A DNA stretch of 64,000 bases from Corynebacterium sp. SCR221107 (GCF_027886475.1 NZ_CP115670.1:62001-126000), one strand, 5' to 3'. Counted from the first letter of the stretch, positions 42,912 to 52,545 are shown. Notes: generated by a model from the sequence alone, not told the origin. Numbers and translations are program-made.

Positions 42912-44558
42912 CTAACGCGCCATCGTCAGCAGCTTCGCTAACGCCGCGGGGATGGCGTCGGCAATGCGGGAGGCGGTGGCGATAGCCATGCCGTGCGGGG
43001 TGCGCGCTGCTTCCAGGGATGCGTGAATGTGTAGGGAGTTGGCGTGCAGGATCTCCATGATGGCCGTGTCTATTTCCCTCTTGGACAGCTGCTCGGTTTC
43101 GGCGAGGAAAAACTGCTGCGCCAGCACCGCGCCGAGGATCCCGGAAAGCACGTCGCCGGAACCGGGTGTTGCGGCGTAGGAATGCCCGGCGTTGACACCA
43201 TAAACCGGCACACCGGGGGCGGTGACGTGCGTGATTCGGCCCTTGAGCATGACAAAGCAGTCCAAAGCCTGTGCAAGATCACTCATTAACTGCGCGCGCC
43301 CCACCTCCTGCGGCAGCGGCCCCACGCAGGATTCGTATAGTGCGGTAAATTCCCCATAGTGCGGGGTGAGCACCACAAAGGGGTGGGCGCGCACCGCATC
43401 CCGGATGCTCTCGTCATGGGCGATGATGCGCAAGGCGTCGGCGTCGATGATGGTGGGCTCGCGGCGGGCGAGAACCAGGTTGAGCTCCGCTGCGGCCTGG
43501 TCATCGGTCCCGCGGCCGGGGCCGATCACCCAGCTCTGCGTGCGGCGGGCATCCGCGACGGTGTCGAAGCGCACCACCTCAGGGTGGTGGTGGACGATCT
43601 CAGGCTGACCCACCACCTGCACCATGGCCGGGGTCGCATTCACCGCCCCACCCGTCGACAAAATGCCCGCACCTATATATCTGCTACTGCCCGCGCACAA
43701 GGTGGTCACCCCGCCGGTGTATTTCGTTGCGTGGATTCCGGGCGTGGGATCTACCAAGGGGCCGGTGCACCCCACCGGTTTAGGGGCGGTGACCAGCCCC
43801 CGTTCATCATCGACGAGCGGGGCCGTAGGCCAGGTAAAGCAGGCCTCGTTGGGCTCATAGGCGAGGTAGGCTTCGGCCTGGCCGGCGTCGGCAAGCGCCT
43901 GTGAAAAGGCAACCGGTCCGCCTGGAAGCTGCAGATCGCTGATGACAACCTGCCCGCACTCCGGGGCGAAAACATGACCGGTGCGCGCCCAGCCAAAGGT
44001 AATCGTCGCATCGGCGACCACGCACCGGGAGGCGGCGACGCCGGTGCGTGCATCGATGCCGGTTGGCATGTCGATTGCAAGAACCAGCCCGCCTGCGCGC
44101 CGGGTCGCATCGAGGATGTGTTCGGTGTGTTCGTCGATCGGGCGGGCGGACGCAAGGCCTGCGATCCCATCGATGATGAGGTCATAAGCGCGCCCCTCGC
44201 GGGCAGTGCACTCCTGCACAGGAAATACCGCACACCCTGCATCACGGCAGGCGGCAAGCGCGTTGGCATGGCAGTTGTCGCTGACCAGTGCGACGTCCGC
44301 GCTTTCGCCCTGCTGCTGCAGGAAAGACGCCGCGTACATGCCATCGCCGCCGTTGCCACCCGGTCCGGCGAGCACCAGCACGCGGGGGCCGGGTTCGTAA
44401 GCGGGGGATCGGTTGGAACTGCTGCTTGCGAGCATCGCTTGCGCGGTACCGGCGACGGCCGTTGCGGCCAGGCGCATGAGTTCATCGGGGAAGTGCTCGT
44501 GGCGCATGAGTGCGGCTTCGGCCGCGCGAACGGTGGTAACGGAATAGGCAGGTCGCAT
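42912..44558 (-). CDS. nnr: Bifunctional NAD(P)H-hydrate repair enzyme (epimerase and dehydratase)
   Basis: Repairs hydrated NADH and NADPH. The 548-residue protein has an N-terminal epimerase domain (about 1-225) with AGPGGNGGDGMYAASFLQQQ and DGIAGLAS, and a C-terminal ADP-dependent dehydratase domain of ribokinase fold (about 240-548) with FVVLTPHYGEF and the anion-hole segment ATPGSGDVLSGIL. The length is usual for the fused bacterial form. A TAGGCT box lies 6 nt before the ATG (44565-44570, read on the minus strand), which suggests a leaderless transcript. Confidence 0.92.
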   Translation of the reverse strand: MRPAYSVTTVRAAEAALMRHEHFPDELMRLAATAVAGTAQAMLASSSSNRSPAYEPGPRVLVLAGPGGNGGDGMYAASFLQQQGESADVALVSDNCHANALAACRDAGCAVFPVQECTAREGRAYDLIIDGIAGLASARPIDEHTEHILDATRRAGGLVLAIDMPTGIDARTGVAASRCVVADATITFGWARTGHVFAPECGQVVISDLQLPGGPVAFSQALADAGQAEAYLAYEPNEACFTWPTAPLVDDERGLVTAPKPVGCTGPLVDPTPGIHATKYTGGVTTLCAGSSRYIGAGILSTGGAVNATPAMVQVVGQPEIVHHHPEVVRFDTVADARRTQSWVIGPGRGTDDQAAAELNLVLARREPTIIDADALRIIAHDESIRDAVRAHPFVVLTPHYGEFTALYESCVGPLPQEVGRAQLMSDLAQALDCFVMLKGRITHVTAPGVPVYGVNAGHSYAATPGSGDVLSGILGAVLAQQFFLAETEQLSKREIDTAIMEILHANSLHIHASLEAARTPHGMAIATASRIADAIPAALAKLLTMAR

Positions 44559-44608
44559 ATCCCAAGCCTAGTCCCGGCACCTACTGTGGCGGCATGTCCA
44601 GGATTGGG

Positions 44609-44902
44609 CTAGATGGAGCGCTCGATGTCCATTCGGCTCGGCGCGAGCGCATAGGCGGTGGTGTCCACGGTGCTGACGATGGAGGTGGCCGAGGAGTTAA
44701 CCCCGAAGCTTTCGGCGCCCGAGGCCTCAGCCGCAGCGGCCGCCGGGATGATGGTGGTCATCGTGGCTCCGAGGATCATCGTGGCGATCCCGAAGTGACG
44801 TGCCCTGTTGCGCCGCAGGGTAGCCCCGGGGACGGTGCGGGCGGCGGTGGCGTTGGCAGAAGCGGTGGCGGTAGCGGTGGTGACGTTGTCTGTGCTCGTC
44901 AT
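44609..44902 (-). CDS. Small exported or membrane-anchored protein of unknown function
   Basis: A 97-residue reading from ATG 44902. A Thr/Ala-rich N-terminus of about 28 residues and the basic LRRNRAR precede a hydrophobic stretch (FGIATMILGATMTTIIPAAA), so a signal peptide or anchor is likely. The rest is small and polar. A GATAGT box 7 nt before the ATG (44910-44915 on the minus strand) supports this start and a leaderless message. No family recognised. Confidence 0.55.
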   Translation of the reverse strand: MTSTDNVTTATATASANATAARTVPGATLRRNRARHFGIATMILGATMTTIIPAAAAAEASGAESFGVNSSATSIVSTVDTTAYALAPSRMDIERSI

Positions 44903-45147
44903 GGTTCCCACTATCCGCCGTAAGACTTGAAGGATGCTGAGCCCAACCTGCGCAAGCAGCCGGTGATTGGCTGAAAGTTGTTAATACCCAGGCTGGATGG
45001 CTACTCCCGCCAACCTGGCTAGAACCTTGGAACCCCACTGCGCACTGCTTTTTCGCGCCCCGCGCCTTATTCGGTGTGTATCGACCCCGGGAACTGGGGC
45101 TGTTTCTTAAAGACATCGGGGCCGGAAAAGATAACAGCCCTCAACCT

Positions 45148-46473
45148 CTAACACACGAACTTCTCAGCCACCCTGCGGTAGCCCTCCACGGTGAGCTTGA
45201 GGTCTTCGAGGTGCAGGTATTCGTCGTGGGAGTGCAGCTGCCCGTGGACGTGCCCGAGGGTGCGCGCGGGCGCGTGGACGGCGAAGCCGTAGCCCACGCC
45301 GCCGAGCCGGCGGGCAAAGCGTAGGTCGGAGCCGCCCGGTGCGATCATGGGTACGACGGTGGCGTCGGGGAAGAACTCGCGCAGCGTATCGGCCAGCGCC
45401 TCATACAATGGGTGTTCGGTGGGGGATTGGGTGGCGTCCTCACTGATGAGGTGTTCGATTGCGACGTCATCGGCCAGGTCGCCGAGTGCTTCGCGCAGCA
45501 GCTTATCGACGTATTCCTGGTCCTGCCCCGGAAGAGTGCGAATGTCCATCTCCAGCCAGGCGTGGGAGGGCAACACATTGATGGCCTGGCCCGCGCGCAG
45601 CACGGTCTGGGCGATGGTCAGGTGGCTAATCGCGTCGGCGAAGCCGGCCAGCTCACCAAGCTGGCGCAGGGCATCCGGGTCTAATCCTGCGATAAGTGCT
45701 TGCTGGGTGTGCTCGTCGAAGCGGAAGGCGCGGATGAACCCACTCCAGATGTCGCTGTCACTGATGTGCGGGCGAATAGCGGCGATGCGCTCGGCGACGC
45801 GAGCGATCTTCACAATGGCCGAGTCCTTGTTGTACGGGGCCGAGCCGTGCCCGGCGTCGCCGTGGACGTGCAGGCGGCGTTGGGCTGCCCCCTTCTCGCC
45901 GACGTAGATGATCACCGAGTCGGAGCCGTCCCGGCCGGGTAAGTGGGAGCCGCCGGTCTCCGAAAGGCAATTGCGCCAGCTTAAGGCCTCGGGGTAGTTC
46001 TCGCTGAGCCACTTAGCGCCGAGGGTTCCGCGGGATTCTTCGTCGGCAAGCGCGGCGAAGTACACCGTGGCGCGGTTGCCGCCGCGACGGGCGATATCCC
46101 GGGTTACCGCAGCCATGGTCGCGGTGATAAACAGCATGTCGACCACGCCGCGACCATAGAGGATGCCGTCCTCGATGACGGCATCGAAGGCAGGCTTGCT
46201 CCACTTGGCTTCATCGACGGGAACGACGTCGGTGTGTCCCATAAACGTCAGCGGTTCGGCATCCGGGTCGGTGCCTTCTACCTTCACTATGAGGCTGATA
46301 CGCCCCGGCTCGGGCTCGAAGCGCTGGAGGACAGCACGGGGTGTGTCGGCGAAGAAGCGCGCGAGCGTGTCGGCGTTGCGCACCTCCTGCCCGGAGCCGG
46401 GGGTGAAGTCGTTGACGCAGGCGTTGCGGATCAGTTCTTGGAGGAGGTCAAGGGTCTCGTCATAGAGGGGCAT
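45148..46473 (-). CDS. M20-family metallopeptidase
   Basis: A 441-residue dizinc peptidase or amidohydrolase. The metal ligands are in MGHTDVVPVD, GRGVVDM, ALADEESRGTLGAKW (catalytic Glu followed by a ligand Glu) and, near the C-terminus, LHSHDEYL. A lid domain lies at about 200-320. Members cleave dipeptides, acyl amino acids or similar substrates. This one cannot be assigned further. TAAAGT lies 7 nt before the ATG (46481-46486 on the minus strand), consistent with leaderless transcription. An imperfect GGGCTGTT/AACAGCCC hairpin lies past the 3' end (about 45100-45140). Confidence 0.9.
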   Translation of the reverse strand: MPLYDETLDLLQELIRNACVNDFTPGSGQEVRNADTLARFFADTPRAVLQRFEPEPGRISLIVKVEGTDPDAEPLTFMGHTDVVPVDEAKWSKPAFDAVIEDGILYGRGVVDMLFITATMAAVTRDIARRGGNRATVYFAALADEESRGTLGAKWLSENYPEALSWRNCLSETGGSHLPGRDGSDSVIIYVGEKGAAQRRLHVHGDAGHGSAPYNKDSAIVKIARVAERIAAIRPHISDSDIWSGFIRAFRFDEHTQQALIAGLDPDALRQLGELAGFADAISHLTIAQTVLRAGQAINVLPSHAWLEMDIRTLPGQDQEYVDKLLREALGDLADDVAIEHLISEDATQSPTEHPLYEALADTLREFFPDATVVPMIAPGGSDLRFARRLGGVGYGFAVHAPARTLGHVHGQLHSHDEYLHLEDLKLTVEGYRRVAEKFVC

Positions 46474-46530
46474 GCACTCAACTTTAGGGGTACCAGGGGG
46501 TAGGAGGGGGTATTAAATCCGTGTATTTGC

Positions 46531-46543
46531 TAAACGTCGTTCA
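46531..46543 (-). promoter_or_regulatory. BioQ-like operator upstream of bioB
   Basis: On the minus strand this reads TGAAC-GAC-GTTTA, close to the BioQ operator TGAAC-N3-GTTAC of C. glutamicum, which controls biotin synthesis genes. A second half-match, TGAACGGCGATCA, follows at about 46563-46575. Both lie 100-150 bp before the bioB start. Confidence 0.65.
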
Positions 46544-46678
46544 ATTTAGGCGTTAGGATTCTTGAACGGCGATCAATCATCCGCGGCGGCCATACCCAGA
46601 TAGGGCCTGGCAACGCGAACTATCGAACAATCGAACAACAACGCACAAGCGGAAAAAGGTTTCGAGGAGACACTTTCA

Positions 46679-47674
46679 ATGAGCGACATTCTGGAGCGCG
46701 CCCGGGTCAAGGTCCTAGAGCAGGGCATCGGTCTGAACAAGGATGAGGTCTTAGAGGTCCTCACCTTGGATGATGACCAGATCCCGGCACTGCTGGAGCT
46801 GGCCCACGAGGTCCGCCTGAAGTGGTGTGGCGAAGAGGTTGAGGTCGAGGGCATCATCTCTCTCAAGACCGGCGGCTGCCCCGAGGACTGCCACTTCTGT
46901 TCCCAGTCCGGTCTTTTCGAGTCGCCGGTTCGCTCCGCCTGGCTCGATATCGCAGGCCTGGTGGAGGCCGCGAAGCAGACCCAGAAGTCCGGCGCCACTG
47001 AGTTCTGCATCGTCGCCGCCGTCAAGGGCCCGGACGAGCGCCTCATGTCCCAGCTCGAGGAGGCGGTTGCCGCCATCAAGAGCGAGGTCGACATCGAGGT
47101 TGCCGCCTCCGTGGGCATCTTGACTCAGGAGCAGGTCGACCGCCTCAAGGCCGCCGGCGTGCACCGCTACAACCACAACCTGGAGACCGCGCGTTCCTTC
47201 TTCCCGAACGTGGTGACCACCCACTCCTGGGAGTCGCGCCGGGAGACCCTGCGCATGGTCGGCGAGGCTGGCATGGAGGTCTGCTCCGGCGGCATCCTCG
47301 GCATGGGCGAGACCCTCGAGCAGCGCGCCGAGTTCGCCACCGACTTGGCTGAGCTCAACCCCACCGAGGTGCCGATGAACTTCCTCGACCCGCGCCCGGG
47401 AACCCCGTTTGCTGACCGCGAGGTCATGGAGACCTCCGACGCCCTGCGTGCCATCGGCGCCTTCCGCCTGGCCCTGCCGAAGACCATCCTGCGCTTTGCC
47501 GGCGGCCGCGAGCTTACCCTCGGTGACCTGGGCACCGAGCAGGGTCTGCTGGGCGGCATCAACGCCGTCATCGTCGGTAACTACCTGACCACCCTGGGTC
47601 GTCCGATGGAGCAGGACCTCGACATGCTGGGCAAGCTGCGCCTGCCGATCAAGGCCTTGAACGCGAGCGTCTAA
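46679..47674 (+). CDS. bioB: Biotin synthase
   Basis: A radical SAM enzyme that inserts sulfur into dethiobiotin. In this 331-residue protein the 4Fe-4S cysteines are in CPEDCHFC (about residues 64-71), the 2Fe-2S-type ligands include FCIVAA and [11 protein letters not shown], and YNHNLETA and [12 protein letters not shown] are typical. The start ATG follows GAGGAGA. bsaP begins directly at the stop codon. The BioQ-like site upstream implies biotin control. No bioA, bioD or bioF gene lies nearby, so dethiobiotin must come from elsewhere. Confidence 0.97.
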   Translation: MSDILERARVKVLEQGIGLNKDEVLEVLTLDDDQIPALLELAHEVRLKWCGEEVEVEGIISLKTGGCPEDCHFCSQSGLFESPVRSAWLDIAGLVEAAKQTQKSGATEFCIVAAVKGPDERLMSQLEEAVAAIKSEVDIEVAASVGILTQEQVDRLKAAGVHRYNHNLETARSFFPNVVTTHSWESRRETLRMVGEAGMEVCSGGILGMGETLEQRAEFATDLAELNPTEVPMNFLDPRPGTPFADREVMETSDALRAIGAFRLALPKTILRFAGGRELTLGDLGTEQGLLGGINAVIVGNYLTTLGRPMEQDLDMLGKLRLPIKALNASV

Positions 47675-47929
47675 ATGAAGACCGACTCTCATGATCTTCT
47701 CACCGCCATCATGGCTGGTGAGACCCCGATCTTCCACCCGAATACCGGGCAGGAGATCGCTTCCGGGGAAGAAATTCACCTTTCCCCGTCCGCGCGCGCT
47801 GGCTTGGAGGCACCTCGCTACTGCCAGCTGTGTGGCCGCCGCATGGTGGTCCAGGTGCGCCCCGACGGCTGGGAGGCAACGTGCTCCCGCCACGGCACCG
47901 TGGATTCCGTGTATCTCGGCCGCAGGTAG
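47675..47929 (+). CDS. bsaP: Biotin synthase auxiliary protein BsaP
   Basis: An 84-residue protein with cysteines in YCQLCGRRM and a further Cys in ATCSRHG, plus a conserved N-terminal FHPNTGQ. Actinobacterial BsaP is a small partner that supports the auxiliary iron-sulfur cluster of BioB. The ATG touches the bioB stop (TAAATG), so the two are coupled. The name is given on size, motif and position. Confidence 0.87.
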   Translation: MKTDSHDLLTAIMAGETPIFHPNTGQEIASGEEIHLSPSARAGLEAPRYCQLCGRRMVVQVRPDGWEATCSRHGTVDSVYLGRR

Positions 47930-47964
47930 TTTTCTACCCAACGTTTTCTGGTTCATAGCACGAG

Positions 47965-47990
47965 CCCGGCACCGCGTGTGCCGGGTTTTT
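47965..47990 (+). terminator. Terminator of the bioB-bsaP operon
   Basis: CCCGGCAC (47965-47972), loop CGCGT, GTGCCGGG (47978-47985), then TTTTT. The T run continues into a repeat copy (47988-48003). Confidence 0.92.
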
Positions 47991-48003
47991 GCTTTCCGAC
48001 GCC
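47988..48003 (+). repeat. Dispersed intergenic repeat, copy (TTTGCTTTCCGACGCC)
   Basis: A 16-nt match to the consensus core, fused to the T run of the bsaP terminator. Confidence 0.55.
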
Positions 48004-48134
48004 AAGGTGGGCGCTGCCGATCGAAGATCCCACCAGCATGTGGCCGCATTTTCCTTGCGTGTTCGAACAATGGGCCGCGCACTGTCTGCTGGTCTATCTA
48101 GGCTGTGGATGTACAGCCTACGAAGGAGAGAGAT

Positions 48135-48353
48135 ATGGTACTCACGATTGAAAGGAAGAATTCCGAGGAGCTTCGCCGTCGCAGACGTGAATTGACCGAT
48201 GTCTTGATCGCTCGCTTTTCCGAGATCGAAGGAGCACCAATGACACGACAGGATCTGAAAGATGTTGCGGCCAGGTGGTGGCTTTCGCCTGAAGAGCGGG
48301 ATCTTTATGACGAGCTCCGGCGGGTGGAGATGCTGCTTGACATAGATGAATGA
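48135..48353 (+). CDS. Small charged protein of unknown function
   Basis: A 72-residue protein. I start at ATG 48135 because AAGGAGAG lies just upstream; an in-frame ATG at 48105 does not have this. It is very rich in charged residues (ELRRRRRELTDVL, then SPEERDLYDELRRVEMLL) and should be mostly helical, probably a coiled coil or a small binding protein. It stands alone between bsaP and the sirtuin. Size and charge could fit an antitoxin, but no toxin gene is next to it. Function unknown. Confidence 0.65.
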   Translation: MVLTIERKNSEELRRRRRELTDVLIARFSEIEGAPMTRQDLKDVAARWWLSPEERDLYDELRRVEMLLDIDE

Positions 48354-48479
48354 GCGCGGCAACAAGGTGTCTCGCATGCTGGCGGCAAAATGGGTGTGGG
48401 TGTCCACCGGGTGCCGTCGCTAAGCGGCACGCACGGTGCGCGTTTGCGCTTTGTCGGTGACGGTTCCACAATGGCGGAC

Positions 48480-49400
48480 ATGGAAGACCCTGCTGTTGCC
48501 ATGGCGCATGCCTCCGCGCTGCGTTCGATCGCGCGGGTGGTGGAGGAGAAGGTTGAGCCCACCGATCCTCAGGTGGCGCTGGAGCGTGTCGTCGCCCAGT
48601 TGGGGCGCGGGGGCGTGCTGGTGGTCACCGGCGCGGGGGTGTCTACGGATTCCGGCATCCCGGATTATCGCGGGCCGCGCGGCTCGCTCTCGCGGCATCG
48701 CCCCATGACCTACCAGGAGTTTCGCTATGACCCGGCGGCATTGCATCGCTATTGGGCGCGAAGCTTTATCGGCTGGCGGCACATGGATGCGGCCCGCCCG
48801 AATCGGGTGCACGAGCTCATTGCGGCGTGGGAGAACGCCGGCGCGGTACACGGGATCGTCACGCAAAACGTCGACGGGCTGCATCAGGCGGCGGGGTCGA
48901 AGCATGTGGTGACACTGCATGGGGACATGTCCACGGTGGTGTGCCTGAACTGCGGTTTCAAGGAGGATCGGCGCTTGTTCGACACCCGCTTGGAGGCCGC
49001 GAACCGGGGGTATATGGACTCGATTGCCATCGACGCCTCGATGGTCAACCCAGATGGTGACGTCGCCCTAGCGGAGGAAGACGTTGCGCGTTTCCAGCTG
49101 CTTGGCTGCGTAAACTGTGGTTCCTCGCTGCTGAAACCGGACGTGGTCTACTTCGGCGAGCCGGTGCCGAATGAGCGCAAGCAGCAGGTGGCGGGCATGC
49201 TTGCGGAGTCGGAGTCTGTGCTGGTGGCGGGTTCGTCGCTCGCGGTCATGAGCGGCATGCGCATCGTGTTGGATGCGATTAAGCAGGGCAAGGAGGTTTC
49301 GGTCATCAACGGCGGGCCGGGCCGTGCCGATGATCGCGTGGATACGGTGTGGCGCAACCAGCTGCGCCCCGCGCTGGAGGCGGTCGATGCGCGGTTGTAG
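48480..49400 (+). CDS. Sir2-family NAD-dependent protein deacylase
   Basis: Sirtuins remove acyl groups from lysine using NAD+. This 306-residue protein has GAGVSTDSGIPDYRG (NAD binding), TQNVDGLHQAAG, the catalytic histidine in LHGD, and a zinc site of CLNCG and CVNCG. A helical N-terminal extension of about 30 residues precedes the core. I prefer ATG 48480 over the ATG at 48471 because CACAAT lies exactly 7 nt before it, the same spacing as in ltaE. The product would then be read from a leaderless message. Confidence 0.9.
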   Translation: MEDPAVAMAHASALRSIARVVEEKVEPTDPQVALERVVAQLGRGGVLVVTGAGVSTDSGIPDYRGPRGSLSRHRPMTYQEFRYDPAALHRYWARSFIGWRHMDAARPNRVHELIAAWENAGAVHGIVTQNVDGLHQAAGSKHVVTLHGDMSTVVCLNCGFKEDRRLFDTRLEAANRGYMDSIAIDASMVNPDGDVALAEEDVARFQLLGCVNCGSSLLKPDVVYFGEPVPNERKQQVAGMLAESESVLVAGSSLAVMSGMRIVLDAIKQGKEVSVINGGPGRADDRVDTVWRNQLRPALEAVDARL

Positions 49401-50074
49401 TCAATGCGCGCATGCTTGCCGACGCCTCCGGTGGCCGCCTGTGGCCGTCGGCAAGCAAAAAAAGGCGATGTAGCTGCGGTGATGGTGAAATCTAAAGAAC
49501 CTAAAGAATCTAAAGCCGTTTGGCCGAGCGAGGAGCACATGTATCTCCACAACAACTCTTTTCGACAAGGCTTCGGTATTTCATCAGTCTTTTTCGGCGA
49601 CAGGAGGCTGAACACCATCTCGTCACCGCGCTCCGCCACGACTACCTCACCTTCACCCTGCCGTATCTGGGCGAGTACCTACGACTGGGCTAGCGCCGCT
49701 AGGCGTGCATGCGGCCTGAGCCGGGAGCGGGGAATTGTTTCGTAGAAAACGGAAATGGCCTGAATATACGCAGTTGGTTGTAGGTTTTCTGGGATTTTCT
49801 GAGGCGTTTTTGGTGGATGCTTCCGAGCGCTTGAAAGGGTGCTCGACGTGGGTGTGCGCGGTTGAGGGTGCTGTCGCCGACAAATCTGTGGGCTCTGAAA
49901 GTGCACCCTAGCGTTTAGCCCAAGCGTTGCGGGGCGGGTGTGGCATTCGCCAAGCGCGATCCACGCGGCGGCATTAAGCTCGAGGAGAACCAAGAGCGAA
50001 AGTAGGGGCCCGTCAGGAGGACGTGGCCACCGCACCCAAGGTAAGTGGGGGCGGGTTATGAGGAGGAAGCAAAC
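49401..50074. other. Intergenic region with an inverted repeat and a possible gene remnant
   Basis: About 670 bp without a credible complete gene. It begins with the inverted repeat at 49413-49457. A frame open from TAA 49511 to TAG 49691-49693 reads protein-like at its end (LRHDYLTFTLPYLGEYLRLG) but has no start codon, so it may be the 3' remnant of a lost gene. The rest shows nothing beyond the likely promoter of amn. Confidence 0.5.
49413..49457. repeat. Dispersed repeat as inverted pair
   Basis: TGCTTGCCGACGCC (49413-49426) on the plus strand and GGCCGTCGGCAAGCA (49443-49457), nearly its reverse complement, form a long stem followed by seven A residues. It lies 13 bp after the sirtuin stop. 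Confidence 0.65.
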
Positions 50075-51475
50075 ATGGATGTTGTGGCAGCGGTAGACAA
50101 GCTGGTGGAGATCTACGAGGAATCCACCCGAATCGCCCGCGAGGTCTTCGAAACCGGAGACTACGCTCGTTATGCCGAGGTGGTCTATCCCAAGCTGATC
50201 GTCACGGTCAAAAGCTGGCATCCGATCGACCGCACCCAGGCCTATGGCTACGTCGACGAGGCCGGCGTCTATTCCGCGGTGCTCTCGCGCCCGGGGCTCA
50301 TGCGGCAGTACCTAAGCGCCCAGCTTGAGCGCCTGAGCTGCAACTATGAGTGCGAGATCGAGGTGGTGGCCTCCGATGTGCGCATCCCGCCGGAGTACAT
50401 CGACGGCATCGAGGGCCTAAGCGAGGCGCGCCGGGCCGGCGACACCGGCGAGTTCGTGCCGCGGCCAACCTTGGATGACGTCGACGACGCGATCATCGAC
50501 GGTGACTGGGAGGCCTTCCACGGCGCGGAGAAGCCGCTTTTCCATTTCACCCCGCAGCGCTTCGACATCGCCTGCGCGCGCATCAGTCACTACACCGGCA
50601 TCGCGCCGGATACGGTACAGCGCTACATCCTGTTTACCAACTACGCCATGCACACGCGCGAGTTCCTCCGCTTCGCGCTGGCCGAGCTCAACCGTGACGG
50701 TTCCAGGTATCGGGCGTTGATGCTTTCCGACGGCCACCGCATCGACCGCGAGGCTGCCGCAGGGGCGGATGCGGATGCCATCAATCTGCAGACGGGGCAT
50801 CAGATGCCGCGACTGGATCTCATCGCCGACGATCATATGGGCATCACCATGATCAATATCGGCGTAGGGCCTTCGAATGCCAAGACCATCACCGACTGCC
50901 TTGCTGTGCTGCGTCCGGAAGCCTGGGTGATGATTGGCCACTGCGCAGGCCTCGACGGACGCATGCGTATCGGCGACCTCATCCTGGGCAACGCCTATCA
51001 GCGCGACGATCACTTGCTCGACGGACACATCCCGCTGGAGTTGCCGATTCCCGCCGTGCCAGAGGTGCAAAAGGCCTTAGAGAAGGCCGTGCGCAAGATC
51101 TATGGCGAGGACCTGCAGCTCATGCGCACCGGAACTGTGCTGTCCACCGACGACCGCAACTGGGAGTGGCACACGCCGAAGAAGCTGTGGGAGCTGCTGC
51201 GTGGGTCCACGGCCGCGGCCTGCGACATGGAATCGGCGACGCTGGCGGCCAACGGCTACCGCTACCGCATCCCCTACGGCACCCTGCTGAGCGTCTCCGA
51301 CCTGCCGCTGCACGCGGTGCCCAAGCTACCGGCTGCGGCCCAGACCTTCTACACCAACTCCAAGGAGGCGCACGTCATGTGCGCCGTGCGCGCGGTGGAG
51401 AAGCTGGCCGCCAACCCGGAGAAGCTGCGCACCAGGAAGCTGCGCCGCACCATCGGCGAGGTGCCGTTTCGCTAG
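50075..51475 (+). CDS. amn: AMP nucleosidase
   Basis: Cleaves AMP to adenine and ribose 5-phosphate and so lowers the AMP pool. This 466-residue protein starts at ATG 50075 with AGGAGG 8 nt upstream. The N-terminal half is the AMP-nucleosidase-specific domain. The C-terminal half (about 260-466) has the nucleoside-phosphorylase fold with MINIGVGPSNAKTITD, MIGHCAGLDGRMRIGDLIL and CDMESATLAANG, the last being the ribose-binding Met-Glu motif. It is a stand-alone gene. Confidence 0.93.
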   Translation: MDVVAAVDKLVEIYEESTRIAREVFETGDYARYAEVVYPKLIVTVKSWHPIDRTQAYGYVDEAGVYSAVLSRPGLMRQYLSAQLERLSCNYECEIEVVASDVRIPPEYIDGIEGLSEARRAGDTGEFVPRPTLDDVDDAIIDGDWEAFHGAEKPLFHFTPQRFDIACARISHYTGIAPDTVQRYILFTNYAMHTREFLRFALAELNRDGSRYRALMLSDGHRIDREAAAGADADAINLQTGHQMPRLDLIADDHMGITMINIGVGPSNAKTITDCLAVLRPEAWVMIGHCAGLDGRMRIGDLILGNAYQRDDHLLDGHIPLELPIPAVPEVQKALEKAVRKIYGEDLQLMRTGTVLSTDDRNWEWHTPKKLWELLRGSTAAACDMESATLAANGYRYRIPYGTLLSVSDLPLHAVPKLPAAAQTFYTNSKEAHVMCAVRAVEKLAANPEKLRTRKLRRTIGEVPFR

Positions 51476-51523
51476 GAATACGCACAGGCCACAGTGGGCA
51501 ACAGTGGGCAGCGGTGGGGATTG

Positions 51524-52375
51524 CTAGAGGTCGACGCTACCGTCGATAAGGGCCTGGCAGGCCCCGCCGATCCAGTAGTTGTTGGACTGGCTCCCCGTCT
51601 CGGAAGTGACTCGAACCTCGCCGCGGCGACCCACCATGGTGCCTTGGCGCACGGTCATCGTTGCGGGCAGCCGTTCCGTCTCACCCAGCCACCGGGCAAA
51701 GCCCGCGTTGAGCGAGCCGGTGACCGGGTCCTCGCCGATGCCGGGTATCAACGCGCGTACCTCGGCGTCGAAGGGCTCGCCCTCGGCGAAGGCGTAGAGC
51801 CCGATACCGGTCCCGGTGACCGTGGCGAGGAGATCATAGTTGGGCTCGACCCCGCGCAGGGAGTCGACGCTATCGAGGACGAGGCCTAAGAAGCGGGGCC
51901 CGTTGACAAGCCAATGGGCATCGCGCACCTGCGTGTGATCCAGCCCCAGCCCGCGCAGCGCCTGCTCAAGCTCGGCCTCGGTGGGCTCGCGCTCCTCGAT
52001 CAATGCAGGGGCCTTGAAGGCGAAGACGGGTTGCGCACCACTGGAGTCGACGCGCACCTCCACTAGGCCAATCCCGCACTCTTGGACGAGGTGATCGGTG
52101 CTGGTTCCCGAGCGGCTTAGGTAGGCGTAGGCGGAGCCCAAGGTGGGGTGACCGGCGAAGGGCAGCTCGTAGTGAGGAGTAAAGATGCGCACCCGGTAGT
52201 CCGCATCCGGGTGGGTAGGGTGCGATAAGAAGGCGGTCTCGCTCAGGTTGGTCCAGTTGGCGAAGGCCTGCATCTGTTCGTCGCTGAGGTCGTCAGCATC
52301 GTGGACGACGGCCAGGGGGTTGCCGGTACAGGGGCCGGTGTGGAAAACATCGACTTGGGAAAAGGGAAGGCGCAT
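51524..52375 (-). CDS. PhzF-family isomerase-like protein
   Basis: A 283-residue protein of the PhzF/DapF-fold family. Visible marks are QVDVFHTGPCTGNPLAVV at the N-terminus, NLSETAFL with the likely catalytic Glu, YELPFAGHPTLGSAYA, and the second-half counterpart DPVTGSLNAGFARWL. The start at 52375 is preferred over 52384 because TAGCAT lies 7 nt before it (52383-52388 on the minus strand). Members isomerise or epimerise small acids, but most have no known substrate. Confidence 0.88.
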   Translation of the reverse strand: MRLPFSQVDVFHTGPCTGNPLAVVHDADDLSDEQMQAFANWTNLSETAFLSHPTHPDADYRVRIFTPHYELPFAGHPTLGSAYAYLSRSGTSTDHLVQECGIGLVEVRVDSSGAQPVFAFKAPALIEEREPTEAELEQALRGLGLDHTQVRDAHWLVNGPRFLGLVLDSVDSLRGVEPNYDLLATVTGTGIGLYAFAEGEPFDAEVRALIPGIGEDPVTGSLNAGFARWLGETERLPATMTVRQGTMVGRRGEVRVTSETGSQSNNYWIGGACQALIDGSVDL

Positions 52376-52545
52376 GGGGTCCATGCTAGCGACGCTGCCT
52401 GCACCCTGTGTGGCCTTCGTCTAGCTGGTGCCTTAGTCTATGCAGACTTTGCGCGTTGAATACCCATGCGAAGCAGTGGACTAAACTAGCCTGAATGGAA
52501 GATGAGAAAAGTCCTGTGAATCTCTTTGATTATTGAGGAGCAATA

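Noticed and set aside
46751..48082. Minus-strand ORF of 443 codons opposite bioB and bsaP
   Set aside because: Pure antisense frame caused by high GC at third positions; both plus-strand genes are well supported.
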